The notes below the pieces were generated by a model, which saw nothing but the letters and a program-made list of their open reading frames with translations, made no database searches and was not told the DNA's origin. This document shows, one piece after another, positions 1-8,463 of a DNA stretch of 64,000 nucleotides. The stretch spans positions 1 to 64,000 of the forward strand of contig NZ_NKJE01000020.1 of NCBI RefSeq assembly GCF_002256285.1. The letters are read 5' to 3'. Source of the stretch: Flavobacterium sp. BFFFF1. Lineage in GTDB: Bacteria; Bacteroidota; Bacteroidia; Flavobacteriales; Flavobacteriaceae. The position numbers and the translations under genes were made by a program. Position 1 is the first letter of the stretch, and each line of letters opens with the position of its first letter.

Positions 1-562
<562 letters not shown>

Positions 563-750
563 GTATATTGTTATGCTGAATTGCTTCTGCATCGTATTTT
601 AGACGAATTCTAACGTATTTATTCTTTTGAAAATCTCTCGATCTTCCTTACTCTCTGCTTACTTCCGAATCTCTTCAGAAGTGCTGTCAATCCAATATAT
701 CAATGAACGTGTCAATCTTTCTTAAAACCGCTTGTCTCTCAAAGCGGGTG

Positions 751-780
751 CAAAAGTACTAATTCTTTTTTACCGTGCAA
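751..780 (-). promoter_or_regulatory. rRNA promoter P3 (proximal)
   Basis: TTG (778-780), 19-nt spacer and TACTTTTG (751-758) on the minus strand, followed by the same CACCCGC seen after P1. The predicted start near 745 is about 180 nt before mature 16S. The remainder of 563-750 is an AT-rich rRNA leader with no ORF. Confidence 0.85.
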
Positions 781-867
781 GCTTTTTGAAAAATAATTTT
801 TAAGTTTATTCCCAAATCCCAAAACACCAATATCTATATGAACTTTCCTTTCCCCTTATCGGGACGG

Positions 868-898
868 CAAAGGTAAAACTTATTTCCTTTCAGGCAAA
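868..898 (-). promoter_or_regulatory. rRNA promoter P2 (middle)
   Basis: TTTG (895-898), 19-nt spacer and TACCTTTG (868-875) on the minus strand. The spacing is identical to P1 and P3, but the downstream bases differ (CCGTCCCG). The predicted transcript start is near 862. Confidence 0.8.
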
Positions 899-977
899 TA
901 TTTAAATGAATTTTTACAAACTTTTTTTAAACACAACCTCGCAGTAAATCAGCAGAACGTCTTTGTCAATGCGGGTG

Positions 978-1008
978 CAAAAGTAACCCCCTTTTTCAGT
1001 TTCGCAAA
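978..1008 (-). promoter_or_regulatory. rRNA promoter P1 (distal)
   Basis: On the minus strand there is a TTTG -33 box (1005-1008), a spacer of exactly 19 nt and a TACTTTTG -7 box (978-985), matching the Bacteroidetes TTTG / TAnnTTTG consensus. An A-rich stretch lies just upstream. The predicted start near 972 leaves a leader of about 410 nt before 16S. The bases after the -7 box, CACCCGC, recur at P3. Confidence 0.85.
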
Positions 1009-1070
1009 CTTTTTACAACCTTTTTTTGAAGAAAATTTAACATCACATCCTAAAACGCTGGACATCAGAA

Positions 1071-1135
1071 ATGTTCGGAAAGTTCGTGAAGTTCGGAAGA
1101 TCGGGAGATCGGACGATCAGAAGTTCGAGAGGATG
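1071..1135. repeat. degenerate short tandem repeat
   Basis: Imperfect units of 8-10 nt built on GTTCGGAA / GTTCGTGAA and then GATCGGGA / GATCGGAC follow one another across this stretch. It lies between the rRNA promoters and the dispersed element at 1191, with no coding potential. It looks like slippage-prone intergenic sequence. No function can be inferred. Confidence 0.5.
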
Positions 1136-1190
1136 AGCAGGCTTAAGATCTTTACCAACTTACCGAACATTGGGTCCCATCGGCGTTAGG

Positions 1191-1269
1191 GATCACAGCG
1201 GCATCCTTTTTTGGGATGGGCGCGGAGCAAAGCGCAGCGGCATCCAAAAAAGATACAGCGAAGAGCCCG
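1191..1269 (+). repeat. dispersed intergenic hairpin element, copy 1
   Basis: The element begins GATCACAGCGGCATCC, carries an inner stem (T6 GGGATG pairing with CATCC A6, 1207-1251) around a GC-rich loop containing AGCGCAGCGG, and ends AAAAGATACAGCGAAGAGC. A second copy with the same borders lies at 35881-35944. Conserved flanks with a variable, self-complementary core suggest a structured repeat that persists in intergenic space. I do not recognise a named family with certainty. Confidence 0.75.
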
Positions 1270-1317
1270 ACCGCGTTGCCGTGCGAGAGCTAAGGCAATG
1301 CGGAAACGCTAAAATAA

Positions 1318-2553
1318 TTATTCAAAGCGGATGGCTTTCACCGGCGAAATTTTGGTAACAATATAAGAAGGAATCAAAAGCACAAGCAGGCAAACCAGCA
1401 TCGTGCCCAGGTTCAACAGCAAAATATAGTCCCAACTGATATACACAGGGGCCTCATTTACATAATAGCTTGCCGGATCCAGTTTAATGATTCCAAAATA
1501 CCGTTGCAGCAACAACATGCCAATTCCGATAAAATTGCCCCAAAGCAACCCACGCAAAATTAAATAGAACGCATTGTACAGGAATATTTTCCTGACAGAC
1601 CAGTTGGCCGCCCCTACCGCTTTTAAAATACCGATCATTTGTGTGCGCTCCAGAATCAGTACCAGCAGCGCTACGACCATATTAATCGTTGACACGGCGA
1701 CCATCACGCCCAACATTAACATGATGTTGAAATCGAATAACTTGAGCCACTCGAAGATATAAAAGTACTTCTGCACAATCGTTTTGGTATTCAGCAGCGA
1801 GCCGGTTTGTTCATAAACTTCCTTGCCTTTTTGCTCGATCTGGCTAAAATCATCTATAAAAACCTCAAACTGCCCTACTTCATCCGGCTGCCATTTGTTT
1901 AGTCTTTGGATGTGACGGATATCACCAATGATATAATTGGAATCAAATTCCTGAAAACCGGAATTGTAAATTCCCGAAACGCTGAAAACGCGAAGATTGG
2001 GCAGCGCATTACCGCCATCTTTCATAAAATAGGTACTGAATTTATCCCCCACTTTCAGTCCAAGCCTTTTGGCGAGAAACTCTGAAATCAAAATCTGGTT
2101 GTTCAAACTCCCTTTAAAATCAGGCAGTTTCCCTGAAACAATAAAGTCCCTGATATAATCCCAGCTAAAATCCTTCCCGACACCTTTGAGTATTACACCT
2201 TCAAACGCTGACGCCGTCCTGATAATTCCTGTTTTTGTAGCAACCGCCTGAATATGAGTGATACCTTCGACATTTTTGAATTTCGGATAGAAGTCCTGTT
2301 TTGTGGAGATCGGCCTGATACTGACGTCGGACGCATTATTGTCAAAATTTGAAATAACAATATGTCCATTGAACGCAGACACCTTCTCCCTGATCTTTTG
2401 CTGCAGCCCAAGACCTGTAGCCACGGAAATAATCATCATCACCATACCAATTGCAATGGCAGAAATGGCAATTTTTATAATTGGCGCAGATATATTACTT
2501 TTACCGCCGTTGGCATTTATCAGCCTTCTGGCAATGAAATATTCAAAATTCAA
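1318..2553 (-). CDS. ABC transporter permease, LolC/LolE (FtsX-like) type
   Basis: A 411-residue inner-membrane permease. It has a cytoplasmic N-terminus, one membrane helix at about residues 25-47, a large periplasmic domain (about 50-270) and three C-terminal helices (about 275-400): the MacB_PCD plus FtsX layout of lipoprotein-releasing permeases. The opening NFEYFIARRL and the closing KISPVKAIRFE are typical of the LolC/E group in Bacteroidetes. It probably works with a LolD-like ATPase encoded elsewhere to extract lipoproteins from the inner membrane. A TATTTTTG -7 box (2581-2588) lies about 28 bases before the ATG. Whether it is LolC, LolE or a single fused-role permease cannot be decided from sequence alone. 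Confidence 0.85.
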   Translation of the reverse strand: MNFEYFIARRLINANGGKSNISAPIIKIAISAIAIGMVMMIISVATGLGLQQKIREKVSAFNGHIVISNFDNNASDVSIRPISTKQDFYPKFKNVEGITHIQAVATKTGIIRTASAFEGVILKGVGKDFSWDYIRDFIVSGKLPDFKGSLNNQILISEFLAKRLGLKVGDKFSTYFMKDGGNALPNLRVFSVSGIYNSGFQEFDSNYIIGDIRHIQRLNKWQPDEVGQFEVFIDDFSQIEQKGKEVYEQTGSLLNTKTIVQKYFYIFEWLKLFDFNIMLMLGVMVAVSTINMVVALLVLILERTQMIGILKAVGAANWSVRKIFLYNAFYLILRGLLWGNFIGIGMLLLQRYFGIIKLDPASYYVNEAPVYISWDYILLLNLGTMLVCLLVLLIPSYIVTKISPVKAIRFE

Positions 2554-2646
2554 AATGGCGCGAAGTTTTGTTTAAGCTTCCAAAAATACTGTTTTGGCGA
2601 CGAATTTTCGTGGTTTTGCCCAATTAATTATAGAGACAGCTTGATT

Positions 2647-3945
2647 ATGATTCATAACCTTAATGTGACAAAAAAGTGTTTTCCCCTAACGGTCAGGAAA
2701 CACTCTAAGTATTTTATCCTGTTGGTTTTTTGTGTGTTTATCTTGTCATGCAAACCTGCACAGGCAGTCACCCATCCCGTAATAATTGGGAATCCTGTTA
2801 TCGCGAAAAATTCGGATGCGGGCAAAGTAACCGTAATCTTAAATCCAAATGCAGTAAAGTTTGCTACCGGTTCAGACAATTTCGAGAGCTTTTCCTATCT
2901 GCTTGAAAACAAACGGGTAGGAATTGTAACCAATCAAAGCGGACTGCTCGCAGACCAATCCCATATTGTCGATTTCCTGGTTCAGAAAAACGTAAATCTC
3001 GTCAAAATATTTGCGCCTGAACACGGCTTTCGTGGAACAGCTGACGCAGGAGAAAATATTGCCGATGGCAAGGACATCGCCACAGGCCTGCCGATTATTT
3101 CCATTTACGGCGACAATAAAAAGCCTACACCGCAGCAATTAGAAGGCGTTGATATGATTCTATTTGATCTTCAGGATGTCGGCGCCAGGTTTTTCACGTA
3201 TATCTCTACGCTACATTACGTCATGGAAGCGTGTGCCGAAAATAGTATTCCGATTGTCATCCTTGATCGTCCCAATCCGAATGGTTCGATTGTAGACGGC
3301 CCTGTTTTAGAGCCCGAATACACCAGTTTCGTTGGAATGCACCAGATTCCGGTGTTACATGGCATGACCATCGGTGAATATGCGCAGATGATCAATGGTG
3401 AAAAGTGGCTTAAAAATGGCGTTCAATGCGATATTAAGGTAGTGGCCTGCTCTGCTTACACCAGAGACATGCCTTACAGTATTTCCGTAAAACCGTCGCC
3501 AAACCTGCCAAACGATATGGCCATTAACCTCTATGCCAGTTTATGCTTTTTTGAAGGCACAAATGTCAGCGTGGGTCGCGGTACGGACAAACAGTTCCAG
3601 ATTTTTGGTTCTCCATATCTGCCTAATGTTGATTATTGCTTCGTTCCAAAACCGAATGTTGGAGCCAAAGATCCTCAATATACGGGTCAACCCTGTTTTG
3701 GAGAAGATCTTTCGGGAATTCCTAAAATAGAACGCCTGGAGTTAAAATGGCTTATTCAGGCCTATAATGAAACCGAAGACAAGTCTAAATTTTTCAATTC
3801 CTATTTCACAAAACTCGCAGGAACAAAAAAACTACGCGAGCAGATTGAGGCAGGAATGACAGCGTCACAAATCAGGGCCAGCTGGGAAACCGGGTTAATC
3901 GAATTTAAGGAGAAGCGCCGTAAGTATTTGATTTATGCAGAATAA
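2647..3945 (+). CDS. exo-beta-N-acetylmuramidase NamZ-like lipoprotein (DUF1343)
   Basis: A 432-residue protein of the DUF1343/NamZ family (GH171), whose known members remove N-acetylmuramic acid from the non-reducing end of peptidoglycan fragments. The core begins with RVGIVTNQSG and contains FAPEHGFRG and DLQDVGARFFTYI, all family hallmarks. The start was set at the ATG at 2647, because the open frame upstream overlaps the divergent permease gene and lacks protein character. From this start a lysine/arginine-rich n-region, a hydrophobic stretch and a lipobox FILSC (about residue 36) give a lipoprotein signal. It likely acts at the cell surface or periplasm in wall recycling. It is divergent from the permease gene. 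Confidence 0.88.
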   Translation: MIHNLNVTKKCFPLTVRKHSKYFILLVFCVFILSCKPAQAVTHPVIIGNPVIAKNSDAGKVTVILNPNAVKFATGSDNFESFSYLLENKRVGIVTNQSGLLADQSHIVDFLVQKNVNLVKIFAPEHGFRGTADAGENIADGKDIATGLPIISIYGDNKKPTPQQLEGVDMILFDLQDVGARFFTYISTLHYVMEACAENSIPIVILDRPNPNGSIVDGPVLEPEYTSFVGMHQIPVLHGMTIGEYAQMINGEKWLKNGVQCDIKVVACSAYTRDMPYSISVKPSPNLPNDMAINLYASLCFFEGTNVSVGRGTDKQFQIFGSPYLPNVDYCFVPKPNVGAKDPQYTGQPCFGEDLSGIPKIERLELKWLIQAYNETEDKSKFFNSYFTKLAGTKKLREQIEAGMTASQIRASWETGLIEFKEKRRKYLIYAE

Positions 3946-4015
3946 AAAGTGATTGTCATTTTTTCGTTCCAAAAAAATAAGAAAATTTTATCATAGGGGT
4001 TCATTAACAAATGGA

Positions 4016-4044
4016 TTGTAATGATTAAATTAGTGAAAATTTTG
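4016..4044 (+). promoter_or_regulatory. promoter of the small amphipathic protein gene
   Basis: TTG (4016-4018), 18-nt spacer and AAATTTTG (4037-4044), one mismatch from TAnnTTTG. The start codon is 24 nt further on at 4068. Together with the terminator at 4304 it makes the small gene a self-contained transcription unit. Confidence 0.5.
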
Positions 4045-4067
4045 CGAAACGACTAAAACAACATATT

Positions 4068-4292
4068 ATGGAAAGAGCACAAATCTTACTGACACTGATG
4101 GACAAGATCCAAAAGTTTATAACGGTAATCAACGGATATATAGAGCAGGGTATCGAAGTCTTCATTAAAGTCAGGGAATGGATTCAGAAGATTATCGGCT
4201 ACATCGAACAGGGCATTGACCGATTGGTCAGCGCCGTCGGCGGCAGGAAGGAAGATTTGCTGTTGTTTCACGAAGACGACCTTTTCGTTTAA
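4068..4292 (+). CDS. small amphipathic helical protein, unknown function
   Basis: A 74-residue protein I do not recognise. It has no signal peptide or cysteine. It consists of amphipathic helix with an internal duplication: the heptad GYIEQGI occurs twice, about 23 residues apart (near residues 23 and 46), separated by a Lys/Ile/Trp-containing helix (VREWIQKIIG). The C-terminus is acidic (HEDDLFV). Reality is supported by its own promoter-like sequence, a strong terminator 12 bases after the stop, and the internal repeat. The amphipathic pattern could suit membrane-surface binding or self-assembly; this is inference only. Confidence 0.7.
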   Translation: MERAQILLTLMDKIQKFITVINGYIEQGIEVFIKVREWIQKIIGYIEQGIDRLVSAVGGRKEDLLLFHEDDLFV

Positions 4293-4303
4293 AAAATTAT
4301 AGG

Positions 4304-4325
4304 GCCTCTTTTCAGAGGCTTTTTT
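4304..4325 (+). terminator. intrinsic terminator after the small protein gene
   Basis: Stem GCCTCT/AGAGGC with a TTTC loop followed by six T. It closes the unit begun at 4016. The convergent YkgJ-type gene ends four bases further on and may use the opposite strand of the same hairpin. Confidence 0.88.
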
Positions 4326-4328
4326 AAT

Positions 4329-4823
4329 TTATAGCGGTATCTTTTTTTTCATTTCTTCAACAATACGAAATGCTGCGGGACACACCGGTAGGTTTTTTAG
4401 CGTGATTTCTGTGATTTGCTGAAATTTCTTGCGATCTGTATGAGGGAATTCGCGGCAAGCTTTTGGGCGAACATCATAAATCATACAATAGTTTTCGGCG
4501 TCCAGAAAATGGCAGGGAAGTTGCTGCAGCACATAATCATTGTCTTCGTCAATTCTTAAATACCGTTCAATAAACTGCTGGGGTTTCTGCTTCAAGTGCT
4601 TTGAAATACGCTCGATATCCGCCGCCGTAAAAAGAGGACCTGTAGTTTTACAACAATTGGCGCAACTGAGGCAATCCGTTTTTTTAAACTCCGCGTCATG
4701 CAATTCCTGCATAGTGTAGTCAAGATTCTTAGGCGGCTTCTTTTTAAGCTTGTCGAAATACTTTTTGTTTTCGATATGCTTATCTTTGGCTAGTTTCGGA
4801 AGATTGTCCAGTAGATGTTTCAC
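4329..4823 (-). CDS. YkgJ-family cysteine cluster protein
   Basis: A 164-residue protein with the CxxCxxCC pattern of the YkgJ/CxxCxxCC family (CLSCANCC near residue 55), then CHFLDAENYC (about 104-113), and a CREFPH segment (about 123) with a final conserved Cys (LPVCPAA), likely ligands for zinc or an iron-sulfur cluster. Family function is not established. The start is GTG at 4823. A TAATTTTG -7 box (4828-4835) sits immediately upstream, so the transcript would begin at or within a base or two of the start codon. It is convergent with the small protein gene and divergent from the methyltransferase. Confidence 0.85.
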   Translation of the reverse strand: MKHLLDNLPKLAKDKHIENKKYFDKLKKKPPKNLDYTMQELHDAEFKKTDCLSCANCCKTTGPLFTAADIERISKHLKQKPQQFIERYLRIDEDNDYVLQQLPCHFLDAENYCMIYDVRPKACREFPHTDRKKFQQITEITLKNLPVCPAAFRIVEEMKKKIPL

Positions 4824-4827
4824 ACCG

Positions 4828-4861
4828 CAAAATTACAATTTTAAGAGACGAAAATCACAAA
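4828..4861 (-). promoter_or_regulatory. promoter of the YkgJ-type gene, likely leaderless
   Basis: TTTG (4858-4861), 22-nt spacer and TAATTTTG (4828-4835) on the minus strand. The last base of the -7 box lies only four bases from the GTG start codon, leaving no room for a Shine-Dalgarno sequence. Confidence 0.6.
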
Positions 4862-4876
4862 AACCCGGAAAAGGTA

Positions 4877-5575
4877 ATGATGAAAGATTTATTTGGGAAG
4901 GCAATACTCGATTATCAAACGGATAACAATCCGCAGAATCTGGTGACGGAAACCAGCATTTCTGAAGAGGATGAAATGTCCGTTGCTTACTTGTTTCGGA
5001 ATTATTCCCAAATGCCTCAAATCGAGCAGAAAGCGCTCCAACTTTCAAAAGGCAAAATATTGGATGTGGGTTGCGGCGCAGGAAGTCACAGCCTTTATCT
5101 CCAGGAAGAGGATTTTGACGTCACCGCTATTGACATTTCTCCAAACGCTGTTGAAGCATGCCGTTTGCGCGGATTGAAAAAAACTGTAAATACGGATGTC
5201 ATGGCTTTTGGGGATGAAAAATATGACACAATTTTACTGCTGATGAATGGTACCGGGATATGCGGCAGGCTAAGTAAAATAGGCATTTTCCTTCAAAAGT
5301 TAAAGACACTTTTAAATTACGGAGGGCAGATTTTACTTGACAGTTCCGACATCATCTATATGTTTGATGAAGATGAGATTCCATCTGACACAAGCTATTA
5401 CGGCGAAGTTATCTTCAAAATTACCTATAAAGGGGAAAGCGAATTGCCTTTTGACTGGCTGTACATTGATTATGACACCTTAAAAACGGCATCAGAGGCA
5501 AATGGACTAAACTGTGATCGCATCATGGAAGGAAACCATTTCGACTACCTGGCGCGGCTCACTATAAAAGAATAA
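4877..5575 (+). CDS. class I SAM-dependent methyltransferase
   Basis: A 232-residue soluble protein with a Rossmann-type methyltransferase core: motif I LDVGCGAGSHSLYL near residue 58, the acidic end of strand 2 (AIDISPNAVEACR), and motif IV around TILLLMNGTGI. The substrate cannot be read from the sequence. Two ATG codons in tandem (4877, 4880) could both serve as start. It is divergent from the cysteine-cluster gene, with 53 bases between starts. No ring-methylase or RNA-binding domain is attached, so a small-molecule substrate is plausible but unproven. Confidence 0.85.
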   Translation: MMKDLFGKAILDYQTDNNPQNLVTETSISEEDEMSVAYLFRNYSQMPQIEQKALQLSKGKILDVGCGAGSHSLYLQEEDFDVTAIDISPNAVEACRLRGLKKTVNTDVMAFGDEKYDTILLLMNGTGICGRLSKIGIFLQKLKTLLNYGGQILLDSSDIIYMFDEDEIPSDTSYYGEVIFKITYKGESELPFDWLYIDYDTLKTASEANGLNCDRIMEGNHFDYLARLTIKE

Positions 5576-5632
5576 GGAAATGTTGAAAACGGTGGCATTT
5601 GGTGTTTTTGTATTTTTGAACAAAATCAAAAC

Positions 5633-6397
5633 ATGAAGAAGCTACAGTTACTTTCAATAATCTTTTTATTCGTAATCTGGGGCTGTTCCAATGAAGAAAG
5701 CAATTCCGCTGTAGAAGATGGAACAAATCCGGCACCTAACTTAAAGGCAACCGGAAGTAGCGCCAATGATTTTCTCTCTGCTGACAAATACAGCTCGTTG
5801 GTTATTGAAGTATTTTATGTCGGCGATCTTCAACCGAATGCCCAGACTCTGCAAAACTTGAAGCAGTTCATGCAGGCGCGGCTCCACAAACCTGGCGGTA
5901 TTACGATTGAACAAAAGCAAATTTCAAGCCCCCAAGGCACACCCTATACGATCAATGAGATTGCGGATCTAGAAAGCGAAATCCGCACCAGATATAACAG
6001 TGAAGATACATTAGCTTTGTTTGTCCTTTTCGTTGACGGTAATTTTTCGAGCGATACCAATACCACCCTAACCCTTGGCGCCGCCTATCGAAATACTTCG
6101 TGCGTGCTGTTTGAAAATTCCATTAGGACGCTTAGCAACTCACCTACAGAGCCGAATCGCACGGATTTGGAAACCATCGTAATCCTCCACGAATTGTGCC
6201 ATATCCTTGGATTAGTCGATTTGGGTTCGCCCATGCAAACCGACCATCTGGATGCTGCGCACGGGAAACATTGTTCAAACCAGAACTGCCTCATGTATTA
6301 TGAAACAGAAAGCAATATCCAAAACATGATGCAGTCAGGCATGCCTGCCCTGGATGCAGATTGCCTGGCTGATCTAAAGGCGAATGGCGGCAGGTAA
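5633..6397 (+). CDS. secreted zinc metalloprotease-like lipoprotein
   Basis: 254 residues. The N-terminus MKKLQLLSIIFLFVIWGC is a lipoprotein signal with Cys at 18, so the protein is probably anchored to the outer membrane. A zinc-binding motif HELCHILGLVD (about residue 187) gives two histidines, a catalytic Glu and a downstream Asp, followed by paired cysteines (HCSNQNC) and the LMYYE turn. This is the arrangement of metzincin-like membrane metalloproteases of Bacteroidetes. TATTTTTG at 5611-5618 is a good -7 box 14 bases before the ATG. Its stop abuts the stop of the convergent aminotransferase with no base between. Confidence 0.82.
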   Translation: MKKLQLLSIIFLFVIWGCSNEESNSAVEDGTNPAPNLKATGSSANDFLSADKYSSLVIEVFYVGDLQPNAQTLQNLKQFMQARLHKPGGITIEQKQISSPQGTPYTINEIADLESEIRTRYNSEDTLALFVLFVDGNFSSDTNTTLTLGAAYRNTSCVLFENSIRTLSNSPTEPNRTDLETIVILHELCHILGLVDLGSPMQTDHLDAAHGKHCSNQNCLMYYETESNIQNMMQSGMPALDADCLADLKANGGR

Positions 6398-7552
6398 TTA
6401 CTGAATTAGATCAGTGGTGTTGAGAATGTCGATAATGGCCTTTTCAAGCGTATCAATATCCTGCTGTGAATTATAGGACTGGCAGCTAATCCGCAGAAAA
6501 AATCGTCCATTTAACTTTGTAATTGGCACTTCAATCTTATATTTTGAATAAAGCAGCTCCTTTAATTCAATCGGCTTCTGCGTGTTTACAGGAACACTAC
6601 ACATTTGTCCAAGGAATTCAGAAGATACCGGACATAAAGGCGTCGTTTTCAAAAGATCACAGAACCTCTTGTAGTTTTGAAGGATGAGGCTTTTGCTTGA
6701 CATTGATTTATCAGTCCAATTGTGCTCTTCCAAAAATCTTACTACGGCCGGTGTTGTTAAGAATGCCGACATGTCGCGGGTTCCCTGGAACTCATGGTAA
6801 TCAATGAAGCGGCTTTTTCCAGGGGATTCGCTATCGTACCCCCAACTTACGATTAAAGGGTCGATGCGATCCTGAAACTCCTTTTTAACATACAAAAAGG
6901 ACGAGCCTTTTGGCGCAAGCATCCATTTGTGCAATGTCCCGGTGTAAAAGTCAGGATCAAGCGCATTGATATCCAGTTCAATATGCCCGGGAACATGTGC
7001 GCCATCCACAATCGTAATTAAACCGAGCTGCTGTGCGCGGTCACAAATTTCCTTTACAGGAAAAATTAACGCCGTGGCACTGGAAATTTGGTTTAGAAAA
7101 ACCACTTTCGTGTTTGAATTGTATCCTTTCCAAAATTCCTCAATCAGCTTTTCCTTTGAAATGACGGGCATTGAAATAGGCTGCCTGACATATTTTGCCC
7201 CCGACTTCCGGCAATAAAAATTCCAGGTCCGATCCATCGCCCCGTATTCATTATCAGTTGACAGTATCTCATCGCCCGGGCTGAGATCCAGATTTCTCAT
7301 AATGGTGTTAATGGCTGTCGTTGGATTGGGCACAAAGTACACATCATCGGCGTCACAACAAATGTAGTCTGCCAGCGCCTGTCTTGATTGCTGCATCAAT
7401 TGCGGCAGCCGCTTGGTGATGAATTGTACCGGTTCTTTTTCGAGTTCCCGTTGCCAATATTGATAGTCTGCAAAAATGGGTTCTGGACACGCCCCGAACG
7501 AGCCGTGGTTAAGATAGGTAATTTCAGGATCGAGGAGAAATAGTGGTTTCAT
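6398..7552 (-). CDS. aminotransferase class V, isopenicillin-N-epimerase-like
   Basis: 384 residues, fold type I PLP enzyme. TYLNHGSFGACP near the N-terminus, NPTTAINTIMRNL, the VDGAHVPGH aspartate-histidine segment and the PLP lysine in TGTLHKWMLAPKG mark the CefD-like branch of class V aminotransferases. The substrate is unknown; relatives include cysteine desulfurase-like and epimerase enzymes. The open frame extends 41 codons further upstream, but I start at the ATG at 7552 because a TAAGTTTG -7 box (7582-7589) lies inside that extension and the extension has no family similarity. Confidence 0.82.
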   Translation of the reverse strand: MKPLFLLDPEITYLNHGSFGACPEPIFADYQYWQRELEKEPVQFITKRLPQLMQQSRQALADYICCDADDVYFVPNPTTAINTIMRNLDLSPGDEILSTDNEYGAMDRTWNFYCRKSGAKYVRQPISMPVISKEKLIEEFWKGYNSNTKVVFLNQISSATALIFPVKEICDRAQQLGLITIVDGAHVPGHIELDINALDPDFYTGTLHKWMLAPKGSSFLYVKKEFQDRIDPLIVSWGYDSESPGKSRFIDYHEFQGTRDMSAFLTTPAVVRFLEEHNWTDKSMSSKSLILQNYKRFCDLLKTTPLCPVSSEFLGQMCSVPVNTQKPIELKELLYSKYKIEVPITKLNGRFFLRISCQSYNSQQDIDTLEKAIIDILNTTDLIQ

Positions 7553-7742
7553 CAGTTTTGCTTCTAAATTAAAAAAAATCCCAAACTTAGTTCGGGAAAT
7601 ATTTGTTACTATAAAATCCAACGGCAACTTATCTGAACGCCGGAAAGTTTTCCTAAGCGCTTCGAAATCCCCCATCCAGGCGCCTTCTCTCTAAGACACG
7701 AATAAAATTTCCGGCAGAAGCCTCCAAATAAAATTGTTCACT

Positions 7743-8375
7743 TTAGGGGATATTCAAGTATTTATGGGTTTGTAGTGAAACCCGCCATTTTGGATTTTTC
7801 ATCACATATTCAACAATCAACGGTGTCATTTCTTCCTTTTTGCTCCATTCAGGCTGCAGAAATAAAATAGCATCTTTGTTGACGCTATCCGCCTGCTCTT
7901 CAGCAAAAACAAAATCGTGCTTATTATGAACAATGACTTTAAGTTCATGAGCCTTATCGTACACTTCCTGCACGGGCAGCTTCATTTTTTTTGGTGAAAG
8001 ACATATCCAATCCCAGATACCAGTCAATGGATAGGCTCCTGAAGTTTCAATATGCACCCGTCGGTTTGCGTCTTTAAGCTTTGTGGTAAGTGCCGTCATA
8101 TCCCAAGTGAGTGGTTCGCCTCCTGTAACCACAACCGTTTCCGAAAATCGGCTTGCGTTTTCAACGATACGATCAACATGTGTCGGTGGGTGTAAATCTG
8201 CGTTCCAACTTTCTTTCACATCACACCAATGACAACCCACATCGCACCCTCCGACCCTGATAAAATAAGCTGCTGTTCCAGTATGGAATCCTTCTCCCTG
8301 AATGGTATAAAACTCTTCCATCAATGGAAGCATCGTACCTTTCTCTACTTCTGCCTGTATTTCTTTTGAAAGCAT
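7743..8375 (-). CDS. queE: 7-carboxy-7-deazaguanine synthase QueE
   Basis: 210 residues, radical SAM enzyme of queuosine biosynthesis that contracts carboxytetrahydropterin to 7-carboxy-7-deazaguanine. Visible features are FYTIQGEGFHTGTAAYFIR (QueE N-terminus), the cluster-binding CDVGCHWCD (CxxxCxxC) near residue 46 and the SAM-binding VVTGGEPL. An upstream in-frame ATG exists at 8405, but a TATCTTTG -7 box at 8393-8400 lies between, so the start at 8375 (11 bases after the predicted transcript start) is preferred. queA, for a later step of the same pathway, lies 12 kb away at 20.2 kb. Confidence 0.93.
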   Translation of the reverse strand: MLSKEIQAEVEKGTMLPLMEEFYTIQGEGFHTGTAAYFIRVGGCDVGCHWCDVKESWNADLHPPTHVDRIVENASRFSETVVVTGGEPLTWDMTALTTKLKDANRRVHIETSGAYPLTGIWDWICLSPKKMKLPVQEVYDKAHELKVIVHNKHDFVFAEEQADSVNKDAILFLQPEWSKKEEMTPLIVEYVMKNPKWRVSLQTHKYLNIP

Positions 8376-8415
8376 TTTTTTAAAATAAAGTGCAAAGATA
8401 ATCATTTTAAACGCA

Positions 8416-8445
8416 AAAGACCGGCAACTGTGGTCGCCGGTCTTT
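8416..8445 (-). terminator. intrinsic terminator of the exbB-tonB-TPR operon
   Basis: A perfect 10-bp stem AAAGACCGGC/GCCGGTCTTT with a 10-nt loop, 19 bases past the TPR gene stop. On the minus strand it continues into a short T-run (TTTTGCG). Confidence 0.8.
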
Positions 8446-8463
8446 CAAGATATGCAAAGAAGT

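Noticed and set aside
1071..1135. Possible CRISPR-like array
   Set aside because: Units are only 8-10 nt, degenerate and without spacers; no cas genes are near.
1170..1358. ORF across the repeat at 1191
   Set aside because: It is created by the repeat sequence and runs into the antisense of the permease 3' end.
2362..2646. Long N-terminal extension of the NamZ-like frame
   Set aside because: It overlaps the divergent permease gene, is rich in His/Asn without family similarity, and a lipoprotein signal starts cleanly at 2647.
7553..7675. Upstream extension of the class V aminotransferase
   Set aside because: A TAAGTTTG -7 box lies inside it and the family N-terminus begins at 7552.
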